Source: Kalaharituber pfeilii
Lineage: Eukaryota; Ascomycota; Pezizomycetes; Pezizales; Pezizaceae
DNA: 64,000 nucleotides
Direction of reading: 5' to 3'
NCBI GenBank assembly: GCA_015179045.1
Contig: WHUZ01000010.1
Location: forward strand, 1,116,001 to 1,180,000
The notes below the pieces were generated by a model, which did not search any database, had not been told where the DNA came from, and saw only the letters and a list, made by a program, of their open reading frames with translations. A program made the position numbers and the translations under genes. Positions within the stretch are counted from its first letter, which is position 1, and each line of letters starts with the position of its first letter. Below are positions 47,336 through 60,223 of this stretch, in pieces.

Positions 47336-49588
47336 GTCGAGGTGCGATTAAAATGGAGGAGTTGAATTGGACGTATGTGGATGTGGGATTGTATGATGGG
47401 GGGGAAAACTAGAAAGTACTAATAGCTGGCGTAAAGTGCGAGACGGATAGTTGTCGAATTTTGGCTAAGTAACGAATCTCTGTTACAAACAAGAGCGGTA
47501 TCAAGTGCTTGCACTGAGGAGGAGGGATGGAGCTGTTGGAAGATTGGGTATGGACAATGTTGACGACGATGGAGAAAAAAATTGGTGCTTCGGGTTGATC
47601 AAATACGGTTGTGAGAAACAGAATAGGTGGGTGGAGGAGGTGAGTTTGGGGTATTAGTGGTGTACTTTACATACCTAGGCGTATGGGGGGGGGCGTGGCG
47701 CGCGATGGGGGACGAGCGAGGGCCAGGGGGGTGGGCTGTTTGTAGTTGCAGCGGTGGTGGTGGTGGTGGTGGTGGTGGTGGTGGGCGTTGTGGGAGCGGC
47801 GGTGGTGGCAGGACTCGCGGGTGCTGGGGCGCTGGGTGCTGGGTGCTGGTGCCGCCGGGTGCAGGATGGACGCGCTGGGCGGGCGACAGGATGAGGAGAG
47901 CGTGTGGGATCCTGCGGCAGCGGCCCTGGAGCTTAGAAGAGGCGAGGGCGAGTCTGAGTATGATAGTCTGAGTAGCCTGCGCTGCCTGCGCTGTCTGCGC
48001 CTGCTCCCGCTGCTCGGTCTGCTGCTAGCCACAGGCACCAACCAAGCGCAGCAGCGCTCGAGTGCGACTTCATAGGAAAGTGCAGCACCTCCAGGTGCTC
48101 GCCTGCCGCAGCCCTGTCATTCTGCTCGCTGCTGTTTGCTATCGCCAGCATCGCAGTCGGAGCAAGCAGGCCAGCTGCCCTACAGAGGACTGTGTTTAGC
48201 CTCCCTACACTGCACTGCTACACCCCTACTTGCTCTACCTGCCGCCCGCCCGCGATCCTCCACACTGCCGGAGGTTCTTTTCCTCGCTGCTCGCTTTGGA
48301 ATGAGCCGTGCCAGAGGGAATGGAGATCATTGCAGGAGCAGGTATATCTGGCACTATAACAACATTCTTCCAATATTTGAGTACCCAGCGCCTGAATTGG
48401 CTTTCAGGTTCACGAGCACTTAAAGTGAAATATCTGATCTTGTCACCCAATAGATTGCTCCCAATGCAGAACTGTCCCCTGGCCCCCTCTTCACTATTCC
48501 TACACCCCCTTTCCACATTATTTTATCAGACTACAGCACATTAAAAATCAGCGCCCAGATCAGTAACGTAAATCAGAATAAGTATCGCAACTGCCAAGTG
48601 TTTCGGTGGGCTAGGAACCGTATAAACAGAAATCGAATAGGCAGGAAATATTCAGACACGGCTAAGCTGTCATAAACCCAGGATGCTGCCCAGAAGTATG
48701 TAGAATAAAAAAAAAGGACCTATCGCCGAAAGATCCATCCACATGTGTGGAAGCGCACCAAAGAGATATGATAGGATTGTCTACACCGTCTGTTATATAT
48801 ATATCATATATGTCGCTCAGTGGTGCAACAGAATGATTCTGCTGTTGAACGCGCCAAAAAAGTGAGCTGGAGGTATGCTACATAACAGAAAACGGGGTTG
48901 TGAAACTCTGTTTCAGGCCATCACCACATGGGTATCAATCAAAACAAGGAGTTGATTGCAAAACGAAACTTCTTCCCTGACAGGTACTGTGTGTAATCCT
49001 CGTAACAGCATACATATGACCAGCTCCAGGCCCTAAAAAAGTGTACTCAAGTACTTTTCCTAAGCTGAAGTGGCAAATCTTTATGTTTATCCGGCATCCA
49101 AACATGGTGCTGATGCCCCATAGAAGGTCCTGAAGACACACACCTGGTTAGCGGGAAGCTTGCGTCAAGTATAAGCAGGATTGCAATTTTCCCCGCTGTA
49201 TAATGGTGGGTCTTGAATTTTTGAACACTGCCAGAACTGAATCTGAGGTGGAGAGAGAAACAAGCTGGTGAAGCTACCGTACATATCTTAGTTGGCGTAA
49301 CGAAGACTACCTAGCTTTCCAATCGAAATTTCAACATGCTCCTAGACCCTGGCTAATGTCATTTCGATCAACACTCGAAATTGCTTGTTTGCAGCACCTC
49401 ACAACTCGGATTGGTTTTGAGGTTTTCGAGGCTCTAGTACGCCATATCGGCACCAAGTCTCTTACCATTGGTTATCCGCATGATATGGTTCTAGAAACAA
49501 ATGCGTTGAATTGCACGCGGGAAAAAGGAAACTGATAGTACTGTGGGAATAGGGCGAACACATTCTGTTGGCCCCTTAAAGCGAGCAT
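47336..49588. other. RAC1 upstream region and spacer
   Basis: It includes a TGG/GGT microsatellite at about 47752-47783 in G-rich sequence, probably the RAC1 promoter or leader. No gene is recognised in 47.9-49.6 kb; the GC-rich open frames near 47.7-48.2 kb overlap on both strands and are low in complexity. Confidence 0.55.
47752..47783. repeat. (TGG)n microsatellite
   Basis: About ten GGT units in a row, about 420-450 bp upstream of the RAC1 start codon. Confidence 0.95.
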
Positions 49589-50872
49589 TTATTCTTCGTT
49601 GCCATTGGACTCTGCAGCACCATCTTCATCAGACAAGATGAGAGCGCTTGACCTGACAAATTGACATAGAGAGTAGAATGGCCCTTGGTAGTCCATGTCA
49701 TACCTTTATGCAAGTTGTGTATTAGTTAAGTTGATCACCCATCTAAAGGTATTTATCAGAGCTTTGAGGGTAATACCAGTAGTTAACTGCAATGCATACG
49801 GACCCTGGAGAACACTCCTGAGAAACCTTATGATACCTGAATATAGGTGTGGTCAGTAACTAGGTAAGAGCATAAATTGAACTAATGAAGCCCTACCACA
49901 TAGCTGGCAAATATAGAATATCTCCTCTGTTGAGTTCTACTCTCAACGGCCTACAATAATCCCAGAACCTCGTCGGTCTTCGGGTTGGATCATCAGGGTC
50001 TAGAGTTGGCCAACATGGTACCTCTGAAGGAGGGTCGTCAGGGATGATATCAAATCCCCCCTTACCATTGTGCTTGTAAGTAGCGGATGGGAGAGTTCTC
50101 TCCCTGACGCAGGCAACCTCCAGAGGCGATATCAGAACAAACTTTTTAATCCCAGAGATCATACAGTATAAGTTTTCATAGTTATCTTTATGTAGCGCTG
50201 AAGTGGAGCGGCTGTTGCCTATCCACAAGTTTATGGCTTCTGGCGCCCCTAGAGCAGAAGCCCATGGTATTTCTTCTATGATGTCCGGAAGAAGACAACT
50301 GAATTCGCCATGCAAGTTATCATTTTCTACAGAAACAGCGTCAGCCTGTGTAAGCTTCTCATATAAGAAAATAGGGTTGAACAATGGCATACGGGATTGG
50401 GCATATTTGACAATATCAGATGATTCCGGGGTATCCTTTTGCAAATACTCAAGAAAATCTGCAAAAGGCTCTTGAGTAGTATGCGGTTTCACAAAGTATT
50501 CCCTCTTATCTACCTCGTTTGTTACAACAGAATCTGCGTTCCTGGGAGAATTGTTGAATTAGCTTTGTGCCAATTTTCGAAAAGTATGCGTCCTAAGTCC
50601 AAGTTGAAGTTATGTATTTACCCAAGGGGTGTTTCAGCGACGGCAATGTGACTATTGATTGTGCATCTTAAATAATCTGCATTCCATTTGGTTATAGCAG
50701 GCCAATGATACAGAGCATTGTGAATAACAACTGGCCTGTTGCGCTTAATTATCTGGAGAAACTCAATAGGAGTTGGTGGTTGCTCGAGACGCTCCACCCA
50801 GCTAGTATTGAGGTCATGATATGTTTCTAGAAGCTCAATCAGAGCTTGCTGATGGTTGGTGGGTGATGCCAT
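49589..50872 (-). CDS. JmjC/cupin-8 dioxygenase, JMJD7-like
   Basis: Fe(II)/2-oxoglutarate oxygenase of the JmjC class; animal JMJD7 is a lysyl hydroxylase. Exons in transcript order 50872-50622, 50541-49897, 49836-49777, 49703-49589 sum to 1071 nt, 356 residues. The start MASPTNHQQALIELLETYHD is followed by FLQIIKRNRPVVIHNALYHW, the characteristic N-terminal cap. The iron site is HKD in TSALHKDNYENLYCMISGIK, with Lys in the adjacent GIKKF and the distal His in LPAMWYHKVSQ, which spans two introns; the 2-oxoglutarate and iron ligands therefore look intact. The protein ends with FYSLCQFVRSSALILSDEDG. The exact substrate is unknown. Confidence 0.88.
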
Positions 50873-53800
50873 CTCGATTGATCGTTCCAGTAAGAGAATT
50901 TAAGCTCTCCGCGCACAGATTTACCAGTCTGAGTCTGCGAAAAGTGTGTGCCCAGGAGCCAAGAGCGGTGGGCCAGAAAAAACACCTAAGTTAAATGGAT
51001 GAATCACGTGACGTAATTGGTACTGTATGATTTAGGCAATTTAGTCAGCATATAAATTACGTGGTGAGAGTTGATATAAGGGTAGTTGAGGGTAAGTCGC
51101 AAAGCAGCAGTGTTAACGCAGTGAAGGGTAGCTACGTGGTTTTAGACATCCTGGAAGTTGAATTCTGTGGCAGAGATGCAGTTGAAGGTAAACTACTTCA
51201 GTGGAGGAAAAGTGCACAGATTTTGATTGTCTTCAAGTGATTGGCAGCACTGAAACTGGTAGTCAATTCAATGCTCAAACGATCATCGACATGTTATTTC
51301 TCCGAAGGGAGTAACTGGGCAGTGTCCTCTGACAAGTGGCCGATGATTGTGTTTAATGGGGATGGCAACTTTTATGCCCCCTTTCCTCTAAAAGTAGGCT
51401 GTATGAGTTGCATTCAGTGGAAGTGCTCTCCTTTTCATCCTTATTCTACGTCCTTTACATCCGATACATTTGCACCCCTCCTTTCAGCAACTGCAGCATC
51501 TCGCATCGCCCCTTACTGTAACTAATAAAACTAGAAAGCAAAAATCAAAACGAATTGCACCGGTTTTAATTCCCAATTGATCAATGCTAGGAATTCTAGC
51601 TCTCAAGAGAGAGCTCATCTTTGGTACCGGAGCATTACAGTCCATCTTATTTACTTGTTCTGAATCGTGCCAAGAGTTACTCTGCTGAGTACAGTAAACT
51701 TATCCTGCACCCTTGCGGAAGCATCAAACTACGCCGCTTGCGCCAGAACGATGTGCAGCTCAAGTAGCGCAGTCTAACTCTGTGAACATTGCCTGCCAAG
51801 CTGTAGCTCGCCAGGTAATAAACACGTTCCCCACACTGGTTCCCACAACCCAACACTGGCGCCCATAAATTCTGATACAAGGTGGTTGAAGCGCTTCCTG
51901 TATAACAGTGATGAACATACTTTGTTACCTCACCTCTTTCATTTCTACATTACTCTTCTAACATTCCAATTTGCGCTCAGACAATGCTTTCAAAGTCTGA
52001 GGGATATATGCTTATGTCTACAAGTAGAAATTACCTATCTTTCAAGGTTCGACTAGATAATATCTATCGCTAGTAAGCTTAGCCTTTGTTTCTTAATCTA
52101 GATTTATGATACCACTCTCATCAGTTAAACCTAGTCAAGCCCCATGCTTTGTCCCCGTCTGTATCTGTATATTGAGTACATAGGAAGGTTGGTTCTATGT
52201 AGATGAAGGTTTACATTTCCCATCGATACATTGATAGTACCGATACTAAAGAATTATAGTTAATACCTACACCGTACTAATTCGCTAACAAGAATGCTGT
52301 CTTATGGCCGAACGTGCCGTCCGGTAGCCCTCTAAAACACGGCGATACTTTCTTATGAGTGAATGCTATCTTATTTTAGAAACTACATTGCATGCTTCAC
52401 CTTACCATCTTACCCGCCTGCGCATACCTTAAGGTATTTACAGTAGCTAGTTATCACGCTAAAATTACATCTTGTTTTTACTGCCTTACATACTGATACT
52501 GTCCTACCATATAGCACAGTCTTATTAGCGAACTGATTACATATAGCAAGACCATGAGATGGCAGTTGGTAGTCCGAAGGTCGAGACCTCTATGTTGTCA
52601 GAATTATCTTTTGTAAAGACATTACATTTTATAAAGTTCGTATTTGATACCAATTCTATCTCAAGATTTACTTGCTGAATTCTGGTCACAGCAAGCTTGG
52701 CAGACATGTTCGGAGGTAGCAGAGCTAATAAACAAATCTTTCAGCTATATAAAGCCCATATTCCATATCTTCTGAAGTTTATAATGGTTTCATTGATTGT
52801 GAGAAGGTAAATTCCAATTGCTAGTTCCATTAGCTGAAGAAGTTGGGGCTAATACTCTCTAGCATGATAAAATCATATCACCTGATTTGTTGCTGCCAGA
52901 GAAAGAATTTTCTAGGATGTTACACTGCTTGCTCGAGGTTGACATACAAATTCAGAATTTTCTCAATCAAAGACAAATAGAACCACATCCTCTTTACCAT
53001 GATTTTATTGAACGTATTAATCCTCTCTCTGCAGACATCGAGCTAGCTCACTGCTTAGCCAAGGTATGGAGAGATGACAGTAGACACTGCGGATTCGCTG
53101 GAAAAATCATGGAGGAGGTCCGCTCGATATCTACTAGTACTAACTCATCGCCTCTTGGGAATATATTTCCAGTCCATTTATAGATACGAATCTCATATTA
53201 AAGTCGAGTCTATGATGTTTTGTATTGGAATGCCTGAAGGCTTTATGACGATATTTCCGACCAAAAGGTGAATTATCCTGATTCATGCACGATTTAAATC
53301 CAACTGATGTTCTCCTAGGTTGGCACCCAAAGTGCATTGAAATGCCTTCTATTCACTGTGCAGCCCTAATCGGCTTTCTACACCTCACCACTAGTTATGC
53401 TTGATATCCAATCACCATACCTTTTACTTATGATTACTTATCACTATTACTATTCTAGGTATCTGTGGCACGTGAAATCCTGGAAACGCCAAATAAGATT
53501 GGCTTTACAAACTTACATTTGTGTACACAGCAAGTTAGCTAAATTATAGTCCAGACTAGCTAAATTATAAGTCTTTACTAACCAAATTTTAGTTATTGGT
53601 GTAGTTGCCGCAAACGGCATCATGTATCTAAAACAGGAGCTATGGAAGTCACTGTTAACTGAAGTGTTGATAGAGCCTCTCAGAACCCAAATTTTCTTTT
53701 CTTTTCTTTTCCTTTTTTTTTTTTTTTTTTTTTTTTTTCCCGTAATATCACCTAACCTTGCTTGCAGCTGCTCGCCCCATATTATGGAGATAAATATGAC

Positions 53801-55333
53801 AAAGCACATTTCAAATTGAGGAGGTAGCGCTGAAAATACTTCAGGACCACGGATTTGTTGAAGTTGATGTAGTATTTTCAAAGGCAGTGCACAAAAAATT
53901 ATGAGTAGGAGAGGATTGATTCAGGATTTTTGTTTGCAAAGGAGGTCAAGATGGGATATTACAGGTAAAGTAGCTGCTCATGCACAACAACAATCCAAGC
54001 ACTTCCCATGTGCTCTGCTTACTGTACTTACTGTCAGCTGACCTGCAGGCAAGACCTGTCAACTGCCCGGCATCCCAGCGACCACAGATTATTCCGTATG
54101 ATACCCCAAATAGACTCGCCTGGGCGTCAAGCGAGCGCCTCGCCTGTATCGTTAGTCCAGCAAAATTGTGGCGGTTAGTTGGCTTAGCTGGCCTCCGTCC
54201 CATGCGCTCGAGTGCTCGCATGCGGGCTCCGTGTTTGCTATTGGGCCGTGGGTGTCCGAGTGAGCCGGAGCTGAGCTTCTCGGATAAGCAGGGCGGCTGC
54301 TCAGCTCTCCAGATGAGAAGGCCTCAATCAACGGCTGGAAAGTACCTCCGTGTGTAGATTGAGTTATCGTACTCTAATTAAACCTGGTCATGTTGTAACT
54401 GTATTTGTGCAGCTGGGGGCCGATTCTCCAGGACGGCACGGGTTAGAGTGTCTTTGTTCGGGATTTCCAAGGATCGAAGGGCGGACGGCCGTGGGCAAGC
54501 ACGAAATTGGTGTGCTGGTGACTGCTCTCACGACACGCCGTCATGTGTCATCATGCTAGCATACCCAACTTGCTCGCGTTCACGCTGCGGGGGCAGGTGT
54601 TGCTTGCGCGCATGTCCTTGCCACCTGTTCGCTCACTCAGTCATTCGCCGTGAGATCCGAACGGTTATAGGAGGTTCCTGAGTCAGTTTGAATCGCCGGG
54701 AGGCAACGAGCATAGTCGGCCCAAAAGTGTAAGGTCTCGGTGATCAGTGGTCCATCGAGCTGCTTGTTGCCTGTGTGCTTTTGTTTGCCGCTAACTCTGC
54801 CTCTTGTTTCTGTCTCCGTGCTGGTCCAACCCTATCGTGCGCCCCCGTTCCGCAAAAAGAGGTTGTTGCAAAGTGTTGGGAGTCAAATCAAACTCCGCAG
54901 CGGCCTAAGTGGAGTTAGGAAACTCAGCCAAAGCTCTTCCCAGAACAGCCCTCCATTCAATCCATTGCTCCCAACCATACACTGCTGCCAGTTGCATAAG
55001 GTTCATCGGGAATAAGAAACCACTGGACGCAGAACCCAAAGATAGAACCAGCACAAGAAACTACTACCTTGCACAGATAATACCGCTGCAGCTACTCCAT
55101 ATCGGTAGATATAGGTTCTGTTAACCAACTACACAACCAGCAAATACTCACAAAAGCATCGACATCTCGGTCATTCCGACAGCGGAAACATTCTCCAAGA
55201 TAGCTACAGGACGACTATGTCGACATAGTGTATTGGCCATCTTTCCTTCCTTCCTTACCACCACCAGCCTAGTCGGAGCATTTAATATACAGTTTCAAGC
55301 TTTGTCAACCCGGCTTGTCCACCTGCTCATGTA
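50873..55333. other. 4.5-kb stretch without recognised gene
   Basis: AT-rich to about 54.0 kb, then GC-richer. The best open frame, 52887-53183, gives 98 residues (from MLLPEKEFSRMLHCLLEVDI) with some protein character, but no family is recognised and no splicing context is clear; it may be a transposon relic. A T26 run lies at 53713-53738. The final 600 bp are probably the promoter of the NVJ2-like gene. Confidence 0.45.
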
Positions 55334-58300
55334 ATGGGCTTCCTGGCCTTTGTGGTCGTCTACATCCTGGGGGGTGTTACCTTCCTTCCATTACTCGCAT
55401 TCTCATCAGCGGTATACCTATATCGCACTCTACCAATTGTTCAACATAGCGAACTTATCGAGCCTGCCGATGAAGCTGCCGGTGTTGTCACGACAAAAGA
55501 CGAGAAGACGCTGAATAAGCTTAAGAAGGATTTCAAGGAGTCAGATGCGCCTGCTGGGTACTTCGCAGTTACGAGGGAGTGGACACCTGGTGGTATCAAT
55601 GGAAAACCGCCGGAGAGAATTACCCCAGTTGGGTCGGCAAGCATCAAAGGAGACGAGTCAAGCCAGAGTATGTACCAAACGGTAGTCAGATCAATTTTTG
55701 ATCGGAAATCAGCTGGAGGCAAGGGTGATGGAAATGGAGCACCAAAGAAGAAGAGGGCGCTGAATGTCTTTTATGTGGTGTTAAGGTATTGTTCATGCTG
55801 TCGACAGATCTACCGCGGAGAGAGATGAGGCGAAGGATGAAAAGGCTGTTAGCTGATATACGTTCCGTCGGAATCTAGACATGGCCACTTGATGCTCTAT
55901 GATGACTCTGACCAGCAGGAGGTAAGGCATGTTATCTCACTCAGCCATCACAATGTCAGTATATACGGTGGAGGGGAAGAAATACCCGAAGGGGAGCTCT
56001 ACATACGGCGGAATGCTATATGTCTATCGCGAAAGGACGGAGAATCACATCAGAATGCGACGCTTACCAAGCCGTTCTTCTTGTTCTCTGAAAACTGCTC
56101 AGAGAAAGAAGATTTTTATTTTGCGCTGTTGAAGCATCAGGAGCAGACATTAGATGATCCGTCCTCGAGCTCAGTGCCAGCACCACTTAAGTTCGATCAA
56201 GCCCATCTTATACTACTCGTTCAGCAGCTTCATTCTTCAGAGGAACAATATCAAACTCGTTGGGTCAATGCTTTGCTTGGAAGGTTATTTTTAGCGCTGT
56301 ATAAGACGCCTGACATCGAGAACTTTTTTAAGAAGAAGATCACAAAGAAAATTGCACGGGTGAAGAAGCCGGCATTCTTATCAGACATATCTATACAAAA
56401 GGTGGATGTTGGAGATGGAGTCCCGTATATCACCAACCCAAAACTCAGGGACTTGAATGTCAATGGGGAATGCATAATTGAAGCCCATGTCAGCTATGGA
56501 GGAAACTTCCGACTTGTGGGGCCCTTTTCCAAGTAGAATCATTGGGCAGGTACTAATGGCGTGTGATATCAGGAAATTTTTACGGCCGCCCGAATAGACC
56601 TTGGAGCTCGGTTCAAAACGAGAGAGGTTGATTTGATGCTCTCAGCAGTTCTGAAGAAGCTAGAGGGGAAGATTTTAATACGGATAAAACCGCCTCCGAG
56701 TAATAGGATATGGATAGCTTTTGAGTCGACACCAAAGATGGATTTAGACATTGAACCCATCATCAGCTCAAGAAGTATCACATACAGGCCAATCTTACAA
56801 CTGATCGAGAACCGGGTACGAGAAGTGGTAGAAGAAACGTTGGTTTTGCCTCATTGGGACGATCTCCCTTTTACAGATACCATCAACCAAGCATACCGTG
56901 GAGGGGTATGGCAAGAGCCGGCAGCCCCTGTTCCATCGGTTTCAGAACCCGCTTTAGTAGTTACTGAACTGGATAAGACCTCTGCAAGCGACGATTCCGC
57001 TGCTGTAAGCACTGGAGACCACAAATCCCTGAGCATGCCTGACCTGCCTTCTCTATCACCCGATTCAAAGAAGTATGCATCATCAGCTGTCAATGCGCTG
57101 GAGGGGTCTGGAAGCGAGAGTAGTGGACTTACACACCGAGTACACCGTAAGCCAAAATCAATGAGAACGTCCTCTTTCAATCAGCTTACCGCCCCTCAAC
57201 CAGTAGTGAGCACGGATGCAGTTAACGTCACAGCTGTTCGTTCCGAGAGCACGAATACGGAAAAAGATCGAGGCGGGGCGAGATCGGCGATGAAGACTAC
57301 GATGGATAGGACGAGGTCCGTTTCAATGTCTGGGTCGCCTAGATGCTCCCCTTTCGGTTCCCCTCCAAGCATAGTACCTACGCCATCGACTTCCTCAGTG
57401 TCGATAAGTGAAGAGCAGGAAAAGCCAGATGAGTTCTTTCCGGCTTTGGAGGAGCCCATGGAGAGTGCGCGGTCCACTCCAAGGCATTCACGGTCACAAT
57501 CTCTCTCCACCGCATTATCAGCGCCGCCGCTGCCGTCAAGTCCCCCCAATGCATATGGAGGGCAGCCTAGGAATTTCACGAAATCCAGCTCCTCTATTGG
57601 AAACCGTGCGAGTTCTACTCTCTCGGCAGCCCTAAACCAGCAGAATACTGTCGCTACGGCCACTGGAAACAAGCCTGCAATAAACAATGCAATAAACAAC
57701 GCCACTGCGGCAGTCAAGAAATGGTACAAGGGCAGAACGGAAGGGAACAATAGCTCTCATGTGAACGGACCAAGTTCCCCTAATACAATAGACAGCTTCT
57801 TACGAAATGGCACTCATTACAACAGCTCCTCAAGTAACATCCAGCCTGCGCCATCAGTACATCTCCATCATATATCGCCTCTCCCCCCACCAGACATTCC
57901 TCCTCCTCCCGCAAAACGAACCGCGCCCATCGCTGTCCCTAAGCGCAAGCCGCTGCCACCACCGTTGCTTCCTGCGCGCAATAAGCAACATGCGGGTGGT
58001 GTCGTCGATGATGTCATGGTGGTTGCCGCACCACTTGCGGACCCTGACGAGGACAGCAGCGAGCCCGGGACACCGCCGGACGAGTTTATGGTTAGTTTAG
58101 ATGGCAACACAATACAGCATCATAACCAAGGCAACGGCCTTGTAGGGTTGGGAATGATGCTGCGCAGTGATAGACCTAGCTCGACGAGGAGGGGCTCGAA
58201 TTCTAATTCAAATTCGAATTCGGGGTCAGGATCGGCGTCAGGATCCAGCTGGGATTTGAAGCAGCGTGCTAGGGGGGCAAGTACGGGTGGAAGCGGGAGT

Positions 58301-58429
58301 GGGATGGGCATTGGGAATATTAGCTTGAAGAACAAGAACAAAGCTACTGCGGGCACTGGTATGGGTGGGGAAGATGAGCCCTGGGATGCAGCGGAGGAAG
58401 CGGAATTGAAGGGTAAAGCGGGGTGGTGA
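55334..58429 (+). CDS. NVJ2: PH-SMP lipid-transfer protein, Nvj2/TEX2-like
   Basis: ER-anchored lipid-transfer protein of membrane contact sites. Exons 55334-55785, 55879-56515 and 56573-58429 sum to 2946 nt, 981 residues. An N-terminal membrane anchor (LAFVVVYILGGVTFLPLLAF, residues 3-22) is followed by a PH domain (about 140-265, including HGHLMLYDDSDQQEVRHVIS) and an SMP domain (about 260-500): RWVNALLGRLFLALYKTPDI, then IEAHVSYGGNFRLEIFTAAR, IDLGARFKTREVDLMLSAVL and KPPPSNRIWIAFESTPKMDL. The rest is Ser/Pro-rich and disordered with proline tracts. The second intron was placed at GTGGGG (56516) because it restores NFRL-EIFTAARIDLG; a donor at GTAGAA further on breaks the frame. Confidence 0.92.
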
Positions 58430-59440
58430 GCATGCGAGGGGTATGCGTCCCTGAAGAACACTTATGTGCCGCATCACATCCACGTGCGAGATTGCTTCTG
58501 TTGTCTCGAATTACTGTTCCCTTTTCAATCTATACGGCGGTATCATTATCTTTTTTCAGTCATCCATCATCACCAATCACCCTCCTTTCTTTTTCCTTAG
58601 TCTTTGCTTTTTTCTCCTTATCTCAAGCACATTATGCCCTTTTATGGGGTCTGGGGTCTGGGGATAAGGATGGGGATATATATACGACGATGGTTGGGGA
58701 TTCAACTGAGCTCACGAGCTCTACCGGTATTTGTCTTTTGTGTCCCTTCATTGACCTTATTTATCCTACTTTATTCTGGTGTTTTTTTATTTTTTTTTTT
58801 AGTTTTTACTGTTGTGATTACTTTGTGTGAACCTGGTTGGTTCGGATTACCTCATTTTTGGCGTTTAACTATTGTTAATCATTGGTCCATTTCAATTTCA
58901 ATAGTGACATCTTTTCTCCACATCAGGGATTTTACTGAAATCTTGGGTATTAAGCATGCACATTGATGCACATATTGCCACGTACTCTATTGTTCATTCC
59001 TCAAGACTAGACAATAATCCAACTCAATTCACATTCAACAAATGTGCAGGTTTCTGCTTTCACTAACTACCCCCAATTCTCAACACCAAGGATTAAATAA
59101 CAATAAGGATCAGGATGAGTAGTATCCTCCTGAATGTGTACAATATTTGCCTTCTAGCCCAAATGTGCGCCAGAAGAGCTAATCGACAAGTAAAAGAACA
59201 ATCAGAACCACTACAGTAACAACTCAAAAGCATAAAAGAAACCCAGCAGAAAAAACGAAGTGCAATCAAGTGAGAAACTTGACTCTCCGTTAGTGTATTC
59301 AGACTATCACGTTCAACAGCGGTGATGTTTTGTTGATTTTGTTGAGGTTTTTCTCCGCTTATGAGGTTAAGTAGCATCGTATGCTACCCTGGCCACGCTA
59401 CAAGGCCGTGAGTACCGAGTAACGTCGTGGCGGCGGCCGC
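58430..59440. other. Spacer between convergent NVJ2 and SUI1
   Basis: T-rich sequence, probably 3' untranslated regions. No gene seen. Confidence 0.6.
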
Positions 59441-60223
59441 TTAAAAGCCGTGGATCTACACAAAGTAAAGTATGTAAGTAACCAGATAGAATGTACTAGA
59501 AGCAACTGAGACTGACCTTGATTGTGTCCTTCGGCAGGGCATACTTGCCCATTTTGTCTTTATTCTTATCGGTGAGGAAGTCCATAACTTTTGTACGATG
59601 GTCCCCTTGGAGCTGAATCACCTCTCCCATATCTGGGTCCTGAATGATCGTGCCATTGCAAGCTACGATGCGAGTCAGTCAACTGTTCTTACACACATGA
59701 TAGTGAGGAACTTCGGGTGATTACCATATTCTTTCTTGAAGGCTTTGAGCAGGGCCTTGGGATTGTAGTCCTTAGAAAGACCTTGTACAGTCGTCAACGT
59801 CTTGCGACCGTTGCGCTCTAGAATGTGGCGTTAGCTTTTGTCAATCATGGGCAACACCGACCTTATAGGGAAGGTATGTGTAATTCCAAAGAATGGAAGG
59901 TGACTCACGTTGAATACGGATATGGACGTAATTTTTAGCGGGCGTATCACCAACGTCGTCGGCGAAAGGATCTATTATAAGGCTGTTAGTATCGTATCAA
60001 GCGAAGATGCTAAATAATCTTGTAGAAACAGGGCGATGTTGAACGTCTCTCAACCAACTCTCGCTAGAAGAGGCGTGCAGTTGCCGTCCCATGTATGAAG
60101 AAATGAGAAAAGAGGGACAAGGTGCCCAAGTGATGTCAAGACAAGGGACAAGCAAGTTGGCAGAAGGCAAATGTAAGGAAAGAAGTGTAACGTACCATTA
60201 ATCTTGAGATTTTCGATGGACAT
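59441..60223 (-). CDS. SUI1: Translation initiation factor eIF1 (Sui1)
   Basis: Cytosolic factor that controls start-codon selection on the 40S subunit. Five exons in transcript order 60223-60196, 59971-59909, 59817-59725, 59662-59517, 59455-59441 sum to 345 nt, 114 residues. The protein reads MSIENLKINDPFADDVGDT, then YVHIRIQQRNGRKTLTTVQG, YNPKALLKAFKKEYACNGTI and DPDMGEVIQLQGDHRTKV, ending IKIHGF: the complete SUI1 domain with the basic RNA-binding patch. The last exon is only 15 nt (four codons and the stop). The donor before it is GTCAGT. KDKMGKYALPKDT replaces the shorter linker seen in yeast. Confidence 0.95.

Noticed and set aside
47627..48151. GC-rich open frames on both strands upstream of RAC1
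   Set aside because: They overlap each other in both directions and are produced by the GGT microsatellite and GC-rich sequence; no conserved protein character.
52553..52625. tRNA-like sequence with GGTCGAGACCT
   Set aside because: It resembles a B box, but no acceptor stem, anticodon arm or A box can be folded around it.
56516..56572. NVJ2 exon 2 running to the TAG at 56534
   Set aside because: It would add VGPFSK and break the SMP domain; the GTGGGG..CAG intron with a TACTAAT branch point restores it.
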